Assembly: GCA_031550325.1 (NCBI GenBank)
Contig: JAVBOR010000061.1
Span: forward strand, 1-17,206
DNA: 17,206 bases
Origin: JAVBTT01 sp031550325
GTDB taxonomy: Bacteria; Bacillota; Clostridia; Oscillospirales; UBA929
Reading direction: 5' to 3'
In this document: piece by piece, positions 7,274 to 14,051 of the stretch
Layout: the number at the start of each line of letters is the position of its first letter
Numbering within the stretch: the first letter of the stretch is position 1
Translations under genes and position numbers: made by a program
The notes under the pieces: generated by a model
The model's input: only the letters and a program-made list of their open reading frames with translations
Database searches by the model: none
What the model was told of the DNA's origin: nothing

Positions 7274-7831
7274 TCAGGGCAGCGTAACGACCGTAAACCT
7301 GATCGTTCCGCCGACCGTATCGCCCGAGGCGTGAACGCTCATTTTTCCGACCGTAACCGACATGTTCATGGTGTTTGACATGGCCGACTGCATGAATTTC
7401 CCCACGAGTATGGCCTCCAGCGCTTCAATCGCCGGCTTGTCCAGATAAGGGGCGAGCATGGTTTCGGCAAGCGCCATGGCGTCTCCCACGGAGTACGACA
7501 TCAGCGATGCCGTGTACACCTCGCCCGACACGCGCTCTACCTCGCCCTCGGAAAACGTCGTGCAGATATACACGCTCTCATCCGGCGAATAATACGAAAG
7601 AACCGAGAGCTCCTGCTCGTCGCCGACCAGAGAACGCTTGGGAAAATCCCCCTCGAATACGGACGCGACGATCTCCTCCCGGCCGGCAAACGCGATCTGA
7701 CCCGGATTGAACATATACTCTATCGTTTCCTGTTTAAGCGCCACAAGAACCATCGCGGCAAGCGCAATCAGCAGCATCGCCGCAAGCGCTGCCTTTCGCC
7801 CAAGGTGTCTGTGGCGGGGGATGGACTGCAT
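7274..7831 (-). CDS. Membrane-anchored extracytoplasmic protein of unknown function
   Basis: I do not recognise a family for this 185-residue protein. A basic N-terminus (RHRHLGRK) precedes one hydrophobic segment (about 14-31), then an exported domain rich in strands, with no cysteine pair or catalytic motif beyond a single YICTT. A lipobox is absent, so the helix probably stays as an anchor. The second half is methionine- and serine-rich (QSAMSNTMNMSVTVGKMSVH). GAGGAG 7 bases before the ATG supports the start. It lies 80 bases downstream of the dipeptidase gene in the same direction and may be co-transcribed with it. No promoter or terminator is evident in that gap. The SRP RNA promoter follows its stop codon by about 40 bases. 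Confidence 0.75.
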   Translation of the reverse strand: MQSIPRHRHLGRKAALAAMLLIALAAMVLVALKQETIEYMFNPGQIAFAGREEIVASVFEGDFPKRSLVGDEQELSVLSYYSPDESVYICTTFSEGEVERVSGEVYTASLMSYSVGDAMALAETMLAPYLDKPAIEALEAILVGKFMQSAMSNTMNMSVTVGKMSVHASGDTVGGTIRFTVVTLP

Positions 7832-7911
7832 GCGATCACTCCTCTTTTACGCCTGAGGCCACGCGAAGAACGCCTTGCTGCGTCAAGCCCGGCCCCGCTC
7901 GGGACGCCTCA

Positions 7912-8715
7912 TTATACCAATAATCTTTTCCAATTACCAGCCGCAATTTTTTCAAGCGTCGTTTGTGAAAAGGGAAGCCCCTCCAAAATTCCCGGCAGGC
8001 TCTCCACGCCCTTCACGCCCTCGGGCAGCAGGTCGCAGCCGTCAAAATCCGAGCCAAGCCCTACGGCGTCCTCCCCCGCGACGCGCACGGCGTGGACAAT
8101 ATGGGCGCGCAGCTCCTCGATGGAGGCTTTTGGAGTGTTATTGATAAAAAACGTGTAAAACGTGATGCCAATTACGCCGCCCCTGTTTGAAAGCCTGCGC
8201 AGCTGATCGTCCGTGACATTGCGCCGATGCGCGCAAAGCGCATCGCAGCACGCATGGGTCACCACCGGCGGGCGCCTCGCCCTGTCCAGCACATCGTCAA
8301 AGGTGCGCGCCGACGCGTGCGCAAGGTCAATCAGCACCCCGCTGTCCTCCAGGCGCTCCATAGCTTCGGCCCCCCAGGCCGTCAATCCTCCGCCGGCTCC
8401 GCCGCATCCGCCCGCCAGCGCGTTGTCGTTGTTCCAGGTCAGGCCGAACAGGCGCACATCCAGCGAGACAAAGCGCTCTATGTCCGCCTCGCTGCGCGTT
8501 TCATCCCCGCCCTCCACCGCCGCCAGCAGCGCATAGCCCTCGGGCGGCCGGGCCGCGCGCAGGCGGCTGAGCTGCTCAGGCTTGTTCGGGCCGAAGGCGG
8601 CCATGACCTGCCCGCCACCAGAGCGCGCGGCGCGGCGCAGGTCAAAGTGCCCGTCATTCTGCCAAAGATCCTTTCCCGTAGACAGGGTGTCACAATGCGC
8701 GTCAAAAAACTCCAT
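7912..8715 (-). CDS. Short M19-family membrane-type dipeptidase
   Basis: Zinc dipeptidase of the M19 (renal dipeptidase) family; such enzymes cleave dipeptides, often with a D-residue at the C-terminal side. Expected metal ligands are present: H7 and D9 in DAHCD, E68 in VEGG, H133 in DLAH, H154 in VTHA and D223 in GSDFDG. The family ending GNWKRLL is intact. I chose the ATG at 8715 because GAGGAGG lies 8 bases upstream and the zinc motif starts at residue 5. Longer starts up to 8811 lack family similarity. At 267 residues it is shorter than most relatives, and no signal peptide is seen, so it is probably cytosolic. The neighbouring SIS gene upstream suggests, but does not prove, a role in recycling wall or amino-sugar fragments. 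Confidence 0.9.
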   Translation of the reverse strand: MEFFDAHCDTLSTGKDLWQNDGHFDLRRAARSGGGQVMAAFGPNKPEQLSRLRAARPPEGYALLAAVEGGDETRSEADIERFVSLDVRLFGLTWNNDNALAGGCGGAGGGLTAWGAEAMERLEDSGVLIDLAHASARTFDDVLDRARRPPVVTHACCDALCAHRRNVTDDQLRRLSNRGGVIGITFYTFFINNTPKASIEELRAHIVHAVRVAGEDAVGLGSDFDGCDLLPEGVKGVESLPGILEGLPFSQTTLEKIAAGNWKRLLV

Positions 8716-8798
8716 CGCCATGCCCTCCTCAACAAAATCAAACCCGATTCCGGGCCTCATACAGAAGCCCTTCGCGTCCTCGTCCTTTTTATGCCCCC

Positions 8799-8833
8799 CG
8801 TTTGCAGACAAACCTTTGGTTTGTCTGCAAACG
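8799..8833. repeat. Perfect 16-bp inverted repeat with three-base loop
   Basis: The arms 8799-8814 and 8818-8833 are perfectly complementary around TTT. It lies between the terminator of the SIS gene and the start of the dipeptidase gene. No T-run follows on either strand, so it is not a standard intrinsic terminator. It could be a second stop for the SIS transcript, an operator or an mRNA-end stem. I cannot decide between these. Confidence 0.85.
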
Positions 8834-8887
8834 AATTAAAAGCCGCACGGAAGACTCGGGCCGTTTGGCCTGCTTCTTCTGTGCGGC
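8834..8887 (-). terminator. Intrinsic terminator of the SIS gene
   Basis: Read leftward, 8887-8875 pairs with 8854-8842 (13 positions, one of them a weak or wobble pair), with an inner GGCC-AAAC-GGCC hairpin. It is followed by TTTTAATT (8841-8834). It begins 20 bases after the stop codon at 8907. The structure and T-run fit a standard intrinsic terminator. Confidence 0.72.
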
Positions 8888-8906
8888 GAAAGTTTTTATG
8901 GTGGGT

Positions 8907-9938
8907 TCAGGGGAGCAGGTGGCTATCCGCCTTGTCGGGGTTGCGCCCGTCGCCGACGGCGCGGAAATAAGCGATCGCCTGCAGGACAAACAGCATCGGC
9001 AGCCCCCGCACCGCGATTGCCTTTGTCGGGGGAAGCGTCACATTGAGCCGCCCGCCGTAAATGTTCTCCTCGTATCCCGACAGCGTGACAATCTGTGCGC
9101 CCATCTGACCGATCTCGTGCAGCAGAACGCTCTGCGCGACGTCCTCCGTCGGCGAAACCGCAGCCACAACCAGCGTACGGTCATCCACGAGCGCGATGTC
9201 CCCATGGCGCACGTCCAGCATATGGCTGTGCACGGCCGGCAGACCGCACAGCCGCAGCAGGGTTTTGGCCCCGGCCTCGGCCACGCCGCCGAGCTCACCG
9301 TCTGCCAGGATGAGCATCCGGTTCCATGTTCCCGCCTGCCCGATGCCCTCTAGCTCGGCTGCATAGCGGTCGATAAACGCCTCCTGGTCATTGGCGGCGT
9401 CCTTGATCTCCTTGAGCAAATCGTTGTCGCCGGCCAACAGGGCGACCGTATAGAGGTTGGCGAGATACAGGCATACGGCGCTGCGGGTGGCACAGACGCC
9501 GGCGTCTGCCGCCCAGGGCATTTCCAGACACATGTCGGAGATACCCGACAGTTTGGTGTCGGTGCGCGTTGTGATGCCAATGCTGGAGGCTCCGGCCTCC
9601 CGCCCCGCTTTTTCCACGGCCTGCAGCACTTCGTTAGAGCCGCCCGAACGCGAGGACGCCAGCATAAGCGTTCCGCTGAGCATGTTACGGTACATGGGCA
9701 TGTTGATCGCCAGATCCCCGGCGGCAAAGGACATCGCCGACAGGCCACCGCGCATGCGCAGGCACAGTTCGGCTGATTTACACAGCGCATACATCATTCC
9801 ACAGCCCGTAAAGCTCATGGAATAAAAACCCGATACGCCAAAGAAGTCTTTAATCTCCCCGGCGCGACCCTCCATGAACGCATAAGTCTGCCTGACCGCG
9901 ACGTGCTGCCCAAAGAGCTCCTGCTCGGCTATATACAC
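8907..9938 (-). CDS. Double-SIS-domain phosphosugar isomerase-like protein
   Basis: Cytosolic protein with two sugar isomerase (SIS) domains (about 33-170 and 195-330), as in the isomerase half of GlmS and the FrlB and AgaS groups. The first domain has the phosphate-binding loop SSRSGGSNE (95-103). The second has DVRHGD (242-247), equivalent to the EFRHGP region of GlmS-type enzymes. No glutaminase domain is present, so it more likely deaminates or isomerises an amino-sugar phosphate than makes glucosamine-6-phosphate; the substrate is unknown. The start is a GTG at 9938 preceded by GGAGGAAGG with 6 bases between. A longer TTG start at 9956 would place the ribosome binding site inside the gene. 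It has its own promoter (10017-10045) and terminator. Confidence 0.87.
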   Translation of the reverse strand: MYIAEQELFGQHVAVRQTYAFMEGRAGEIKDFFGVSGFYSMSFTGCGMMYALCKSAELCLRMRGGLSAMSFAAGDLAINMPMYRNMLSGTLMLASSRSGGSNEVLQAVEKAGREAGASSIGITTRTDTKLSGISDMCLEMPWAADAGVCATRSAVCLYLANLYTVALLAGDNDLLKEIKDAANDQEAFIDRYAAELEGIGQAGTWNRMLILADGELGGVAEAGAKTLLRLCGLPAVHSHMLDVRHGDIALVDDRTLVVAAVSPTEDVAQSVLLHEIGQMGAQIVTLSGYEENIYGGRLNVTLPPTKAIAVRGLPMLFVLQAIAYFRAVGDGRNPDKADSHLLP

Positions 9939-10016
9939 AGCGCACCTTCCTCCCAAAGTCCATATGGGCCCTTCCGGTACTTTCCCTTTTGCCAGCCTTT
10001 AGCGTATTTATACCCC

Positions 10017-10045
10017 AGTATACCATGGCTCACTCGGACTGTAAA
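10017..10045 (-). promoter_or_regulatory. Promoter of the SIS gene, overlapping the end of trmB
   Basis: On the minus strand TTTACA (10045-10040) and TATACT (10022-10017) are 17 bases apart. The -35 box and most of the spacer lie within the last codons and stop codon of trmB. The predicted start near 10010 gives a leader of about 70 bases before the GTG. Confidence 0.75.
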
Positions 10046-10674
10046 GGGCAGGCGACCGCGCGGCAGATGGCCACGCCCTGCGCACGGAAGCGGGCTTCAT
10101 ACTCAGTTTCTATGTTTCCCTGCCCGGCGGGAAGCGCCTGCGTCACATCCTCAAGGCGCCAGCCGCTCCCGGCAAGCTCTTTGCACGAAAACCTGAACAG
10201 TTCCTTGTTGTCGGTCTTGAGCTCGAGCGTTCCGCCGGGCGCGAGAAGGCGCTTGTACAGCTCCAGAAAGCCCCGGTGCGTCAACCTCCTGACGGCGTGC
10301 TTCCAGTGCGGCCAGGGATCGGAGAAATTCAGAAACACCCTGGACACCTCGCCCCGCTCAAAGATGTCGCTGAGCCCCTGCGCGTCGCCCAGCACAAAAA
10401 AGACGTTGTCCGCCGCGAGCGCGCCGGCCGCTTCGAGCCCCTTGATCAGCGCGTCCCCCACTTTTTCCACGCCGACAAACAGCGTGTCCGGATGGGCAAG
10501 GGCGGACTCCAGAATAAACTTGCCCTTGCCGCAGCCGATCTCCACATACAGCCCGCCAGCGCCGGGCAGCAGCGTGTCGATCCACTTTCCTTTCAGCTCG
10601 CCGGGCGCCCCGACGAGGTGCGCGCCGGCGGCCTCAAGCCGTTCCGGCAGATGCCTTACCTTGCGCATGCGCAT
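10030..10674 (-). CDS. trmB: tRNA (guanine-N7)-methyltransferase
   Basis: Uses S-adenosylmethionine to methylate G46 in the variable loop of tRNA, giving m7G. The 214 residues are the usual length. They show the SAM-binding motif VEIGCGKGKF (44-53), an acidic second motif (GVEK), the family hallmark LNFSDPWP followed by WKHAVRRL, and the C-terminal TEYEARF involved in binding. GGAGGGG lies 7 bases before the first ATG of MRMRKVRH, which fixes the start. A consensus promoter lies directly upstream with a very short leader. It is divergent from the riboswitch-controlled gene. Confidence 0.96.
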   Translation of the reverse strand: MRMRKVRHLPERLEAAGAHLVGAPGELKGKWIDTLLPGAGGLYVEIGCGKGKFILESALAHPDTLFVGVEKVGDALIKGLEAAGALAADNVFFVLGDAQGLSDIFERGEVSRVFLNFSDPWPHWKHAVRRLTHRGFLELYKRLLAPGGTLELKTDNKELFRFSCKELAGSGWRLEDVTQALPAGQGNIETEYEARFRAQGVAICRAVACPLQSE

Positions 10675-10699
10675 ACGGCAACCCCTCCGTTTCGGCCTG

Positions 10700-10729
10700 A
10701 TTTTATGCCTAAACGGCCCCGGCTGTCAA
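10700..10729 (-). promoter_or_regulatory. Promoter of trmB
   Basis: On the minus strand a perfect -35 TTGACA (10729-10724) and a -10 TAAAAT (10705-10700) are separated by 18 bases. The expected start near 10693 leaves about 18 bases before the trmB ATG, enough for its ribosome binding site. Confidence 0.75.
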
Positions 10730-10799
10730 GTCAGGACGTATAGCTGAAATGCACCAAAACGGAGGCCGGGCGCCAAGTGGGTTTGAGCAGGTTTGCCTG

Positions 10800-10827
10800 T
10801 TGACATTCGGCTTAACTATGGTATACT
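10800..10827 (+). promoter_or_regulatory. Promoter of the riboswitch-transglutaminase gene
   Basis: A perfect -35 TTGACA (10800-10805) and TATACT (10822-10827) are 16 bases apart. The predicted start near 10834 lies about 20 bases before the c-di-GMP aptamer, so the whole riboswitch is in the leader RNA. Confidence 0.82.
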
Positions 10828-10854
10828 AAAAGTACAATGGAATATGGATCTGTG

Positions 10855-10953
10855 AAAAAGGCAAACCTGTCTAAAGGCAGGGACGCAAAACTAAAGGGCC
10901 TCTCCCGTATATTGCGGGGTGGCAGCCAGTTGCCGCAAGTTGTGTGCCTTTTT
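10855..10953 (+). promoter_or_regulatory. Cyclic-di-GMP-I (GEMM-I) riboswitch aptamer
   Basis: The leader RNA contains the conserved GEMM-I parts in order. GGCAAACC starts at 10860. A short hairpin follows with GGGACGCAAA after it (10879-10889). Then come CUAAAGGGCCU (10891-10901), a variable stem, and GGCAGCCAGUUGCCG (10921-10935). The residues aligned with the ligand-contacting G20 and C92 of the Vibrio Vc2 RNA are G10860 and C10934. The 3' flank can pair with the 5' flank (10855-10863 with 10945-10953), and this pairing overlaps a terminator arm. The RNA should sense c-di-GMP and control the secreted transglutaminase-like gene 120 bases downstream. The family call is firm; the direction of control is not. 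Confidence 0.93.
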
Positions 10954-10986
10954 CTTCCTATGCGGATGAAAAGGGTTTTTTCTTTT
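10947..10986 (+). terminator. Riboswitch expression-platform terminator
   Basis: The arm CCTTTTTC (10947-10954) pairs with GAAAAGGG (10968-10975), with a further TCC/GGA pairing inside, followed by an 11-base T-rich tract (10976-10986). It lies between the aptamer and the start codon. Its left arm is the same segment that can pair with 10855-10863, so terminator and alternative helix exclude each other. Confidence 0.75.
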
Positions 10987-11070
10987 GAAATGTGATTTTT
11001 TTGAAAAGGCATACAGCATCGATCGTAACCGTTCGATACTGATTGCGAAGAAGAGATGGAGGTGTCAGCT

Positions 11071-12213
11071 ATGAATAAACGATTTTTATGCGTTGCTTTG
11101 GCGGTTATGCTGGTCTGCTCTTTGGGCATTCCTCTCCACGCCGCCGCGCTTCAGACCTCCGTGACGGCAAAGGCCGGAGAGATTGTGCAGACCACGCGCG
11201 AAGCGGTCGACAAACTCAGCCGGCAGGCTCAGGCCCCCTCAGGCTCCCCGACGGCCGCTCCGACAGTCAAGCCCTCGGACAAGACCTCGCAAACACCGTC
11301 ACCCAGCCCTTCGGCTCCCACCGCTTCGATGTCCCCGACGGCGGCCGCCCCGACAGTACAGCCGGTTGTAACGCCCACCAACGAGGTGGTGTCCACCGAG
11401 CAGCAGATCTACAAAGGGGATAAGAGCGAAATTGACGCCACCAACAAAAACGACGCCTATGTCAAGGTGCGTTATACGGCGTCAACCGACAAGCGGCTGA
11501 AGGTTCGCGTCACCTATACCAAGGCAGACTCCAGCAAGATCGTGTACAACTATGACCTGAACAACGCGGGCAATTGGGAGATTTTCTCCATGCAGTCCGG
11601 AAGCGGGGCTTACACGATCAGCGTGTGGGAGAACAAGTCGGGCTCCACGTATACCCAGGTGCAGTCGCAGGATCTCTCCATAGAGTACAGCAAGACCAAT
11701 ATTCAGTATCTGATTCCCATTCAAAACATTAATTACACGTCTTCTTCCAAGGCCGTGGCCAAGGCCAAAGAACTGACCGCCGGCTGCGCGACTGACTTGG
11801 AAAAGGTTCAGGCCGTATACACGCATATTGTCACCAAAATTACATACGACTACGAGCTGGCGCAGAAGATCATTGACAAAAAAGTTACCGTCTATCTCCC
11901 CGAGGTCGATAAAACACTTTCCAGCGGCAAGGGTATCTGCTATGACTATTCTTCGCTGTTCGCTGCGATGCTGCGCAGCATTGGCATCCCCGCAAGGCTT
12001 GTGACCGGCAAGGTCGCGCCCAACAACGGCACCCACGCGTGGAACGAGGTATACATCACCAACGTGGGCTGGATCAAGGTTCAGAGCCAGGTCTACTTTG
12101 ACGGCAAATCTTACTCCCGCATGGACAGTACCTACGCCGCCAGCAACAAAAACGGCAACTACACCGACTTTATCGGAAACGGCTCCAACTACGTCGCACA
12201 GTACGTCTATTAG
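11071..12213 (+). CDS. Secreted transglutaminase-like protein under c-di-GMP riboswitch control
   Basis: A 380-residue exported protein. A signal peptide (about 1-26) is followed by a Pro/Ser/Thr-rich linker (about 56-105). Next is a strand-rich module (about 110-208), then a transglutaminase-core domain (about 215-370). The catalytic triad is visible: C290 in GKGICYDYSS, H322 in THAWNEV and D352 in RMDSTYA. In bacteria this fold usually acts as a cysteine protease or amide-bond modifying enzyme on proteins or wall peptides; the true reaction here is unknown. I chose the ATG at 11071 because GGAGG lies 8 bases upstream. The ATG at 11056 overlaps that site and would lengthen the basic start. 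No sortase or repeat anchor is seen, so the protein may be released or held non-covalently. An intrinsic terminator separates it from the pilus operon. Confidence 0.9.
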   Translation: MNKRFLCVALAVMLVCSLGIPLHAAALQTSVTAKAGEIVQTTREAVDKLSRQAQAPSGSPTAAPTVKPSDKTSQTPSPSPSAPTASMSPTAAAPTVQPVVTPTNEVVSTEQQIYKGDKSEIDATNKNDAYVKVRYTASTDKRLKVRVTYTKADSSKIVYNYDLNNAGNWEIFSMQSGSGAYTISVWENKSGSTYTQVQSQDLSIEYSKTNIQYLIPIQNINYTSSSKAVAKAKELTAGCATDLEKVQAVYTHIVTKITYDYELAQKIIDKKVTVYLPEVDKTLSSGKGICYDYSSLFAAMLRSIGIPARLVTGKVAPNNGTHAWNEVYITNVGWIKVQSQVYFDGKSYSRMDSTYAASNKNGNYTDFIGNGSNYVAQYVY

Positions 12214-12330
12214 GCCGCGGGCTCGCCCCGCCGTACGGCGTCTACTTTTGAAAGATCCGCTCCCCCCTTGTCGGCCATCCCTACTTATTTTGCTATCTCC
12301 CATTTTCCTCTCATAAATACCCCCCCATTT

Positions 12331-12358
12331 GCAGATACGTCAGTATCTGCTTCTTTTT
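12331..12358 (+). terminator. Intrinsic terminator after the transglutaminase gene
   Basis: GCAGATAC (12331-12338) pairs perfectly with GTATCTGC (12343-12350) around a four-base loop, followed at once by TTCTTTTT. It lies about 117 bases after the stop codon and makes the pilus operon a separate transcription unit. Confidence 0.85.
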
Positions 12359-12472
12359 GCCCCGAATCGGACGGGTGGGTCGCGCAAAGGTAGGATGCAG
12401 CGTTGCGTTTATTGCTTTGTTTCTGGAAATCAAGACAAATAAATCATTTTTTGTAAGTTTTTCATAAACATG

Positions 12473-12501
12473 TTGATCTTTTGAAAGATCTCTTATATAA
12501 T
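12473..12501 (+). promoter_or_regulatory. Promoter of the type IV pilus operon with a palindrome in the spacer
   Basis: TTGATC (12473-12478) and a perfect TATAAT (12496-12501) are separated by 17 bases, with AT-rich sequence upstream. The inverted repeat GATCTTTTGAAAGATC (12475-12490, 7-bp arms) starts inside the -35 box and fills most of the spacer, a position where a repressor could block polymerase. The start is expected near 12508. Confidence 0.85.
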
Positions 12502-12659
12502 ATCTGAGTTAGTAGAATATTTTCTTCCACGAACACGCGGGCGTTCCGCCGACCTCCCTGAATCTTCCACGATTTGTTTGAAACATTGGGCAATGATATG
12601 ACCACACATGCTCATCATGAAAAGACCGCTCTGAATGCAGTCATCGGAGGTTCATGGCC

Positions 12660-13709
12660 ATGCCAAGAAAACTCAAACCCCTTAAGCCCGACCAGTTGTC
12701 CCTGTTTGCCACCCAGATCAGCCTCTTTTTACGCTCCGGCTTGTCGCTTGTCGAGGGTCTTGGCCTCATGGAGGACGACCTCAGCGACGTGCGCTTCCGG
12801 GAGGGCGTCTCGATTGTGCGTAGAGGCGTCGAGGACCGCAGACCACTGCACGAGGCCATGCGCGAGGCGGGCTGCTTTCCCGACTACATGGTCCGCATGG
12901 CCGTCGTGGGCGAGATTTCCGGCCACCTGGAAGGTATGATGACCGCCCTGTCCCGGTTTTACGACCGGGAGACCGCCTTGCGCCAGCGCATCCGCAGCGC
13001 CGTAACCTATCCGCTGCTTCTGCTCTTCATGATGACCGCCGTCGTGTTTTTGCTCATCGTGCGTGTGCTGCCTCTGTTTGACCGTCTGCTGGGCTCGCTT
13101 GGCGCGGAAATGCCCGGCTTTGTGCGCGGAATGATGAACATCGGCGTGTTTATCGGCGACTGGATTTGGGTCATTCTGGGCGTTGTCGCCATTGCCCTGG
13201 TCTTTTGGTTTGTCTTCCGTTCAACGGTGTTCGGCGCAAACGCCATTGATGGCTTCAAGGCCAACTTCCCCGGCTTTCGCGGCGTATACCGCAAAATCGC
13301 AGCCGAGCGCTTTGCCACCGCCATGGCCTTTCTGCTTTCGAGCGACGTCGATCTGGAGATATCCCTTGACCTGACCAAGGACATCCTGGGCAACCGGTAC
13401 ATGTCGGGCAAGATCACCGAGTGCCGCAAGCTGATGCAGCAGGGCGCGCCCATTTACGACGCGCTGCGCGATGTGGGCGTCTTCCCCAGACAGTTTTCTC
13501 AAATGCTGGCCATCGGCTTTAAGAGCGGCGAACTGGACAGCATGATGTCCCGTCTGGCCGGGCTTTACGAGCAGGAGGTCGACACCTCGCTGCGCCGCAT
13601 CACAGGCGCCATCGAGCCCGCGTTTGTCGCCATTTTGTCCGTTCTGGTCGGTATCATCATGGTTTCGGTCATTCTTCCGCTGATTGAGGCCATGTCGCAC
13701 ATTGGTTAG
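12660..13709 (+). CDS. pilC: Type IV pilus inner-membrane platform protein (PilC/GspF family)
   Basis: Cytoplasmic-membrane core of the pilus machine, on which the assembly and retraction ATPases act. The 349 residues contain two T2SSF repeats (about 12-138 and 216-341) and three membrane segments (about 117-139, 165-187, 321-343). Family features include RSGLSLVEGL, VGEISGHLEGMM and the second-repeat GFKSGELDSMM. The protein is shorter than typical 400-residue PilC at the N-terminus. GGAGG lies 9 bases before the ATG at 12660. The ATG at 12654 has only 3 bases of spacing and is less likely. It is the first gene of the operon, and the next gene starts 12 bases later. Confidence 0.93.
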   Translation: MPRKLKPLKPDQLSLFATQISLFLRSGLSLVEGLGLMEDDLSDVRFREGVSIVRRGVEDRRPLHEAMREAGCFPDYMVRMAVVGEISGHLEGMMTALSRFYDRETALRQRIRSAVTYPLLLLFMMTAVVFLLIVRVLPLFDRLLGSLGAEMPGFVRGMMNIGVFIGDWIWVILGVVAIALVFWFVFRSTVFGANAIDGFKANFPGFRGVYRKIAAERFATAMAFLLSSDVDLEISLDLTKDILGNRYMSGKITECRKLMQQGAPIYDALRDVGVFPRQFSQMLAIGFKSGELDSMMSRLAGLYEQEVDTSLRRITGAIEPAFVAILSVLVGIIMVSVILPLIEAMSHIG

Positions 13710-13721
13710 GAGGGACGCGTC

Positions 13722-14051
13722 ATGAAGCCGAAGCGATCCTTCCCGGCCTGGATTTCCCCGCTGATCGGCGCGCTGTTTTTGTCCTTTATCGGCATCGCGC
13801 TGTTTTTCGCCACAAAAGAAAAACCGCCCTCAGACGAGTCCCTTGTGCAGATCCAGCGCGCCGTACAGCGCGCTGCCGTGCAATGCTTTGCGCTTGAGGG
13901 CGCGTTTCCGGCCACGCTGGAATATTTGGAGGAGCACTACCACCTCATGCTCGATCATAACCGGTACTATGTGTTTTACGACACCTTCGGCGCCAACATT
14001 CAGCCCGATGTGCGTGTGGTGCCCCTTGAGCAGGAAGTGGGCGCGCCATGA
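13722..14051 (+). CDS. Small single-helix pilus-operon protein
   Basis: A 109-residue protein with one N-terminal membrane helix (about 11-30) and an exported domain containing QCFALEGAFPATLEYLEEHY and YYVFYDTFGANIQPDVRVVP. No prepilin peptidase motif is seen, so it is probably an anchored accessory protein and not a processed pilin. AGGAGG 8 bases before the ATG supports the start. It overlaps the next gene by four bases (ATGA), implying translational coupling. The function is unknown; a role in pilus assembly is inferred from position only. Confidence 0.8.
   Translation: MKPKRSFPAWISPLIGALFLSFIGIALFFATKEKPPSDESLVQIQRAVQRAAVQCFALEGAFPATLEYLEEHYHLMLDHNRYYVFYDTFGANIQPDVRVVPLEQEVGAP

Larger units (their letters stand above)
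12214..12659 (+). other. Gene-free stretch between transglutaminase and pilus genes
   Basis: Besides the terminator (12331-12358) and promoter (12473-12501) listed separately, this stretch holds no convincing gene. The pilus leader RNA from about 12508 to 12659 is unusually long (about 150 bases). It contains a ten-base direct repeat TCTTCCACGA at 12523-12532 and 12563-12572, and small hairpins near 12537-12549 and 12583-12594. I looked for a second c-di-GMP aptamer here and did not find one. Confidence 0.6.

Noticed and set aside
8716..8811. Longer N-terminus for the M19 dipeptidase
   Set aside because: The extra residues have no family likeness, and the ribosome binding site fits the ATG at 8715.
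9939..9956. TTG start for the SIS protein
   Set aside because: The bases after this TTG are the ribosome binding site GGAGGAAGG itself. The GTG at 9938 has ideal spacing.
11482..12303. Leftward open frame opposite the transglutaminase-like gene
   Set aside because: The rightward gene has a signal peptide, triad and ribosome binding site. The antisense frame has none of these.
12370..12420. Possible second c-di-GMP aptamer before the pilus operon
   Set aside because: A GCGCAAAGG stretch resembles part of the motif, but the GGCAAACC block, the short hairpin and the 3' GUUGCCG block are missing, and it lies upstream of the promoter.
12574..12939. Rightward open frame overlapping the start of pilC in another frame
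   Set aside because: It lacks a ribosome binding site and likeness to any family, and pilC accounts for the coding signal.
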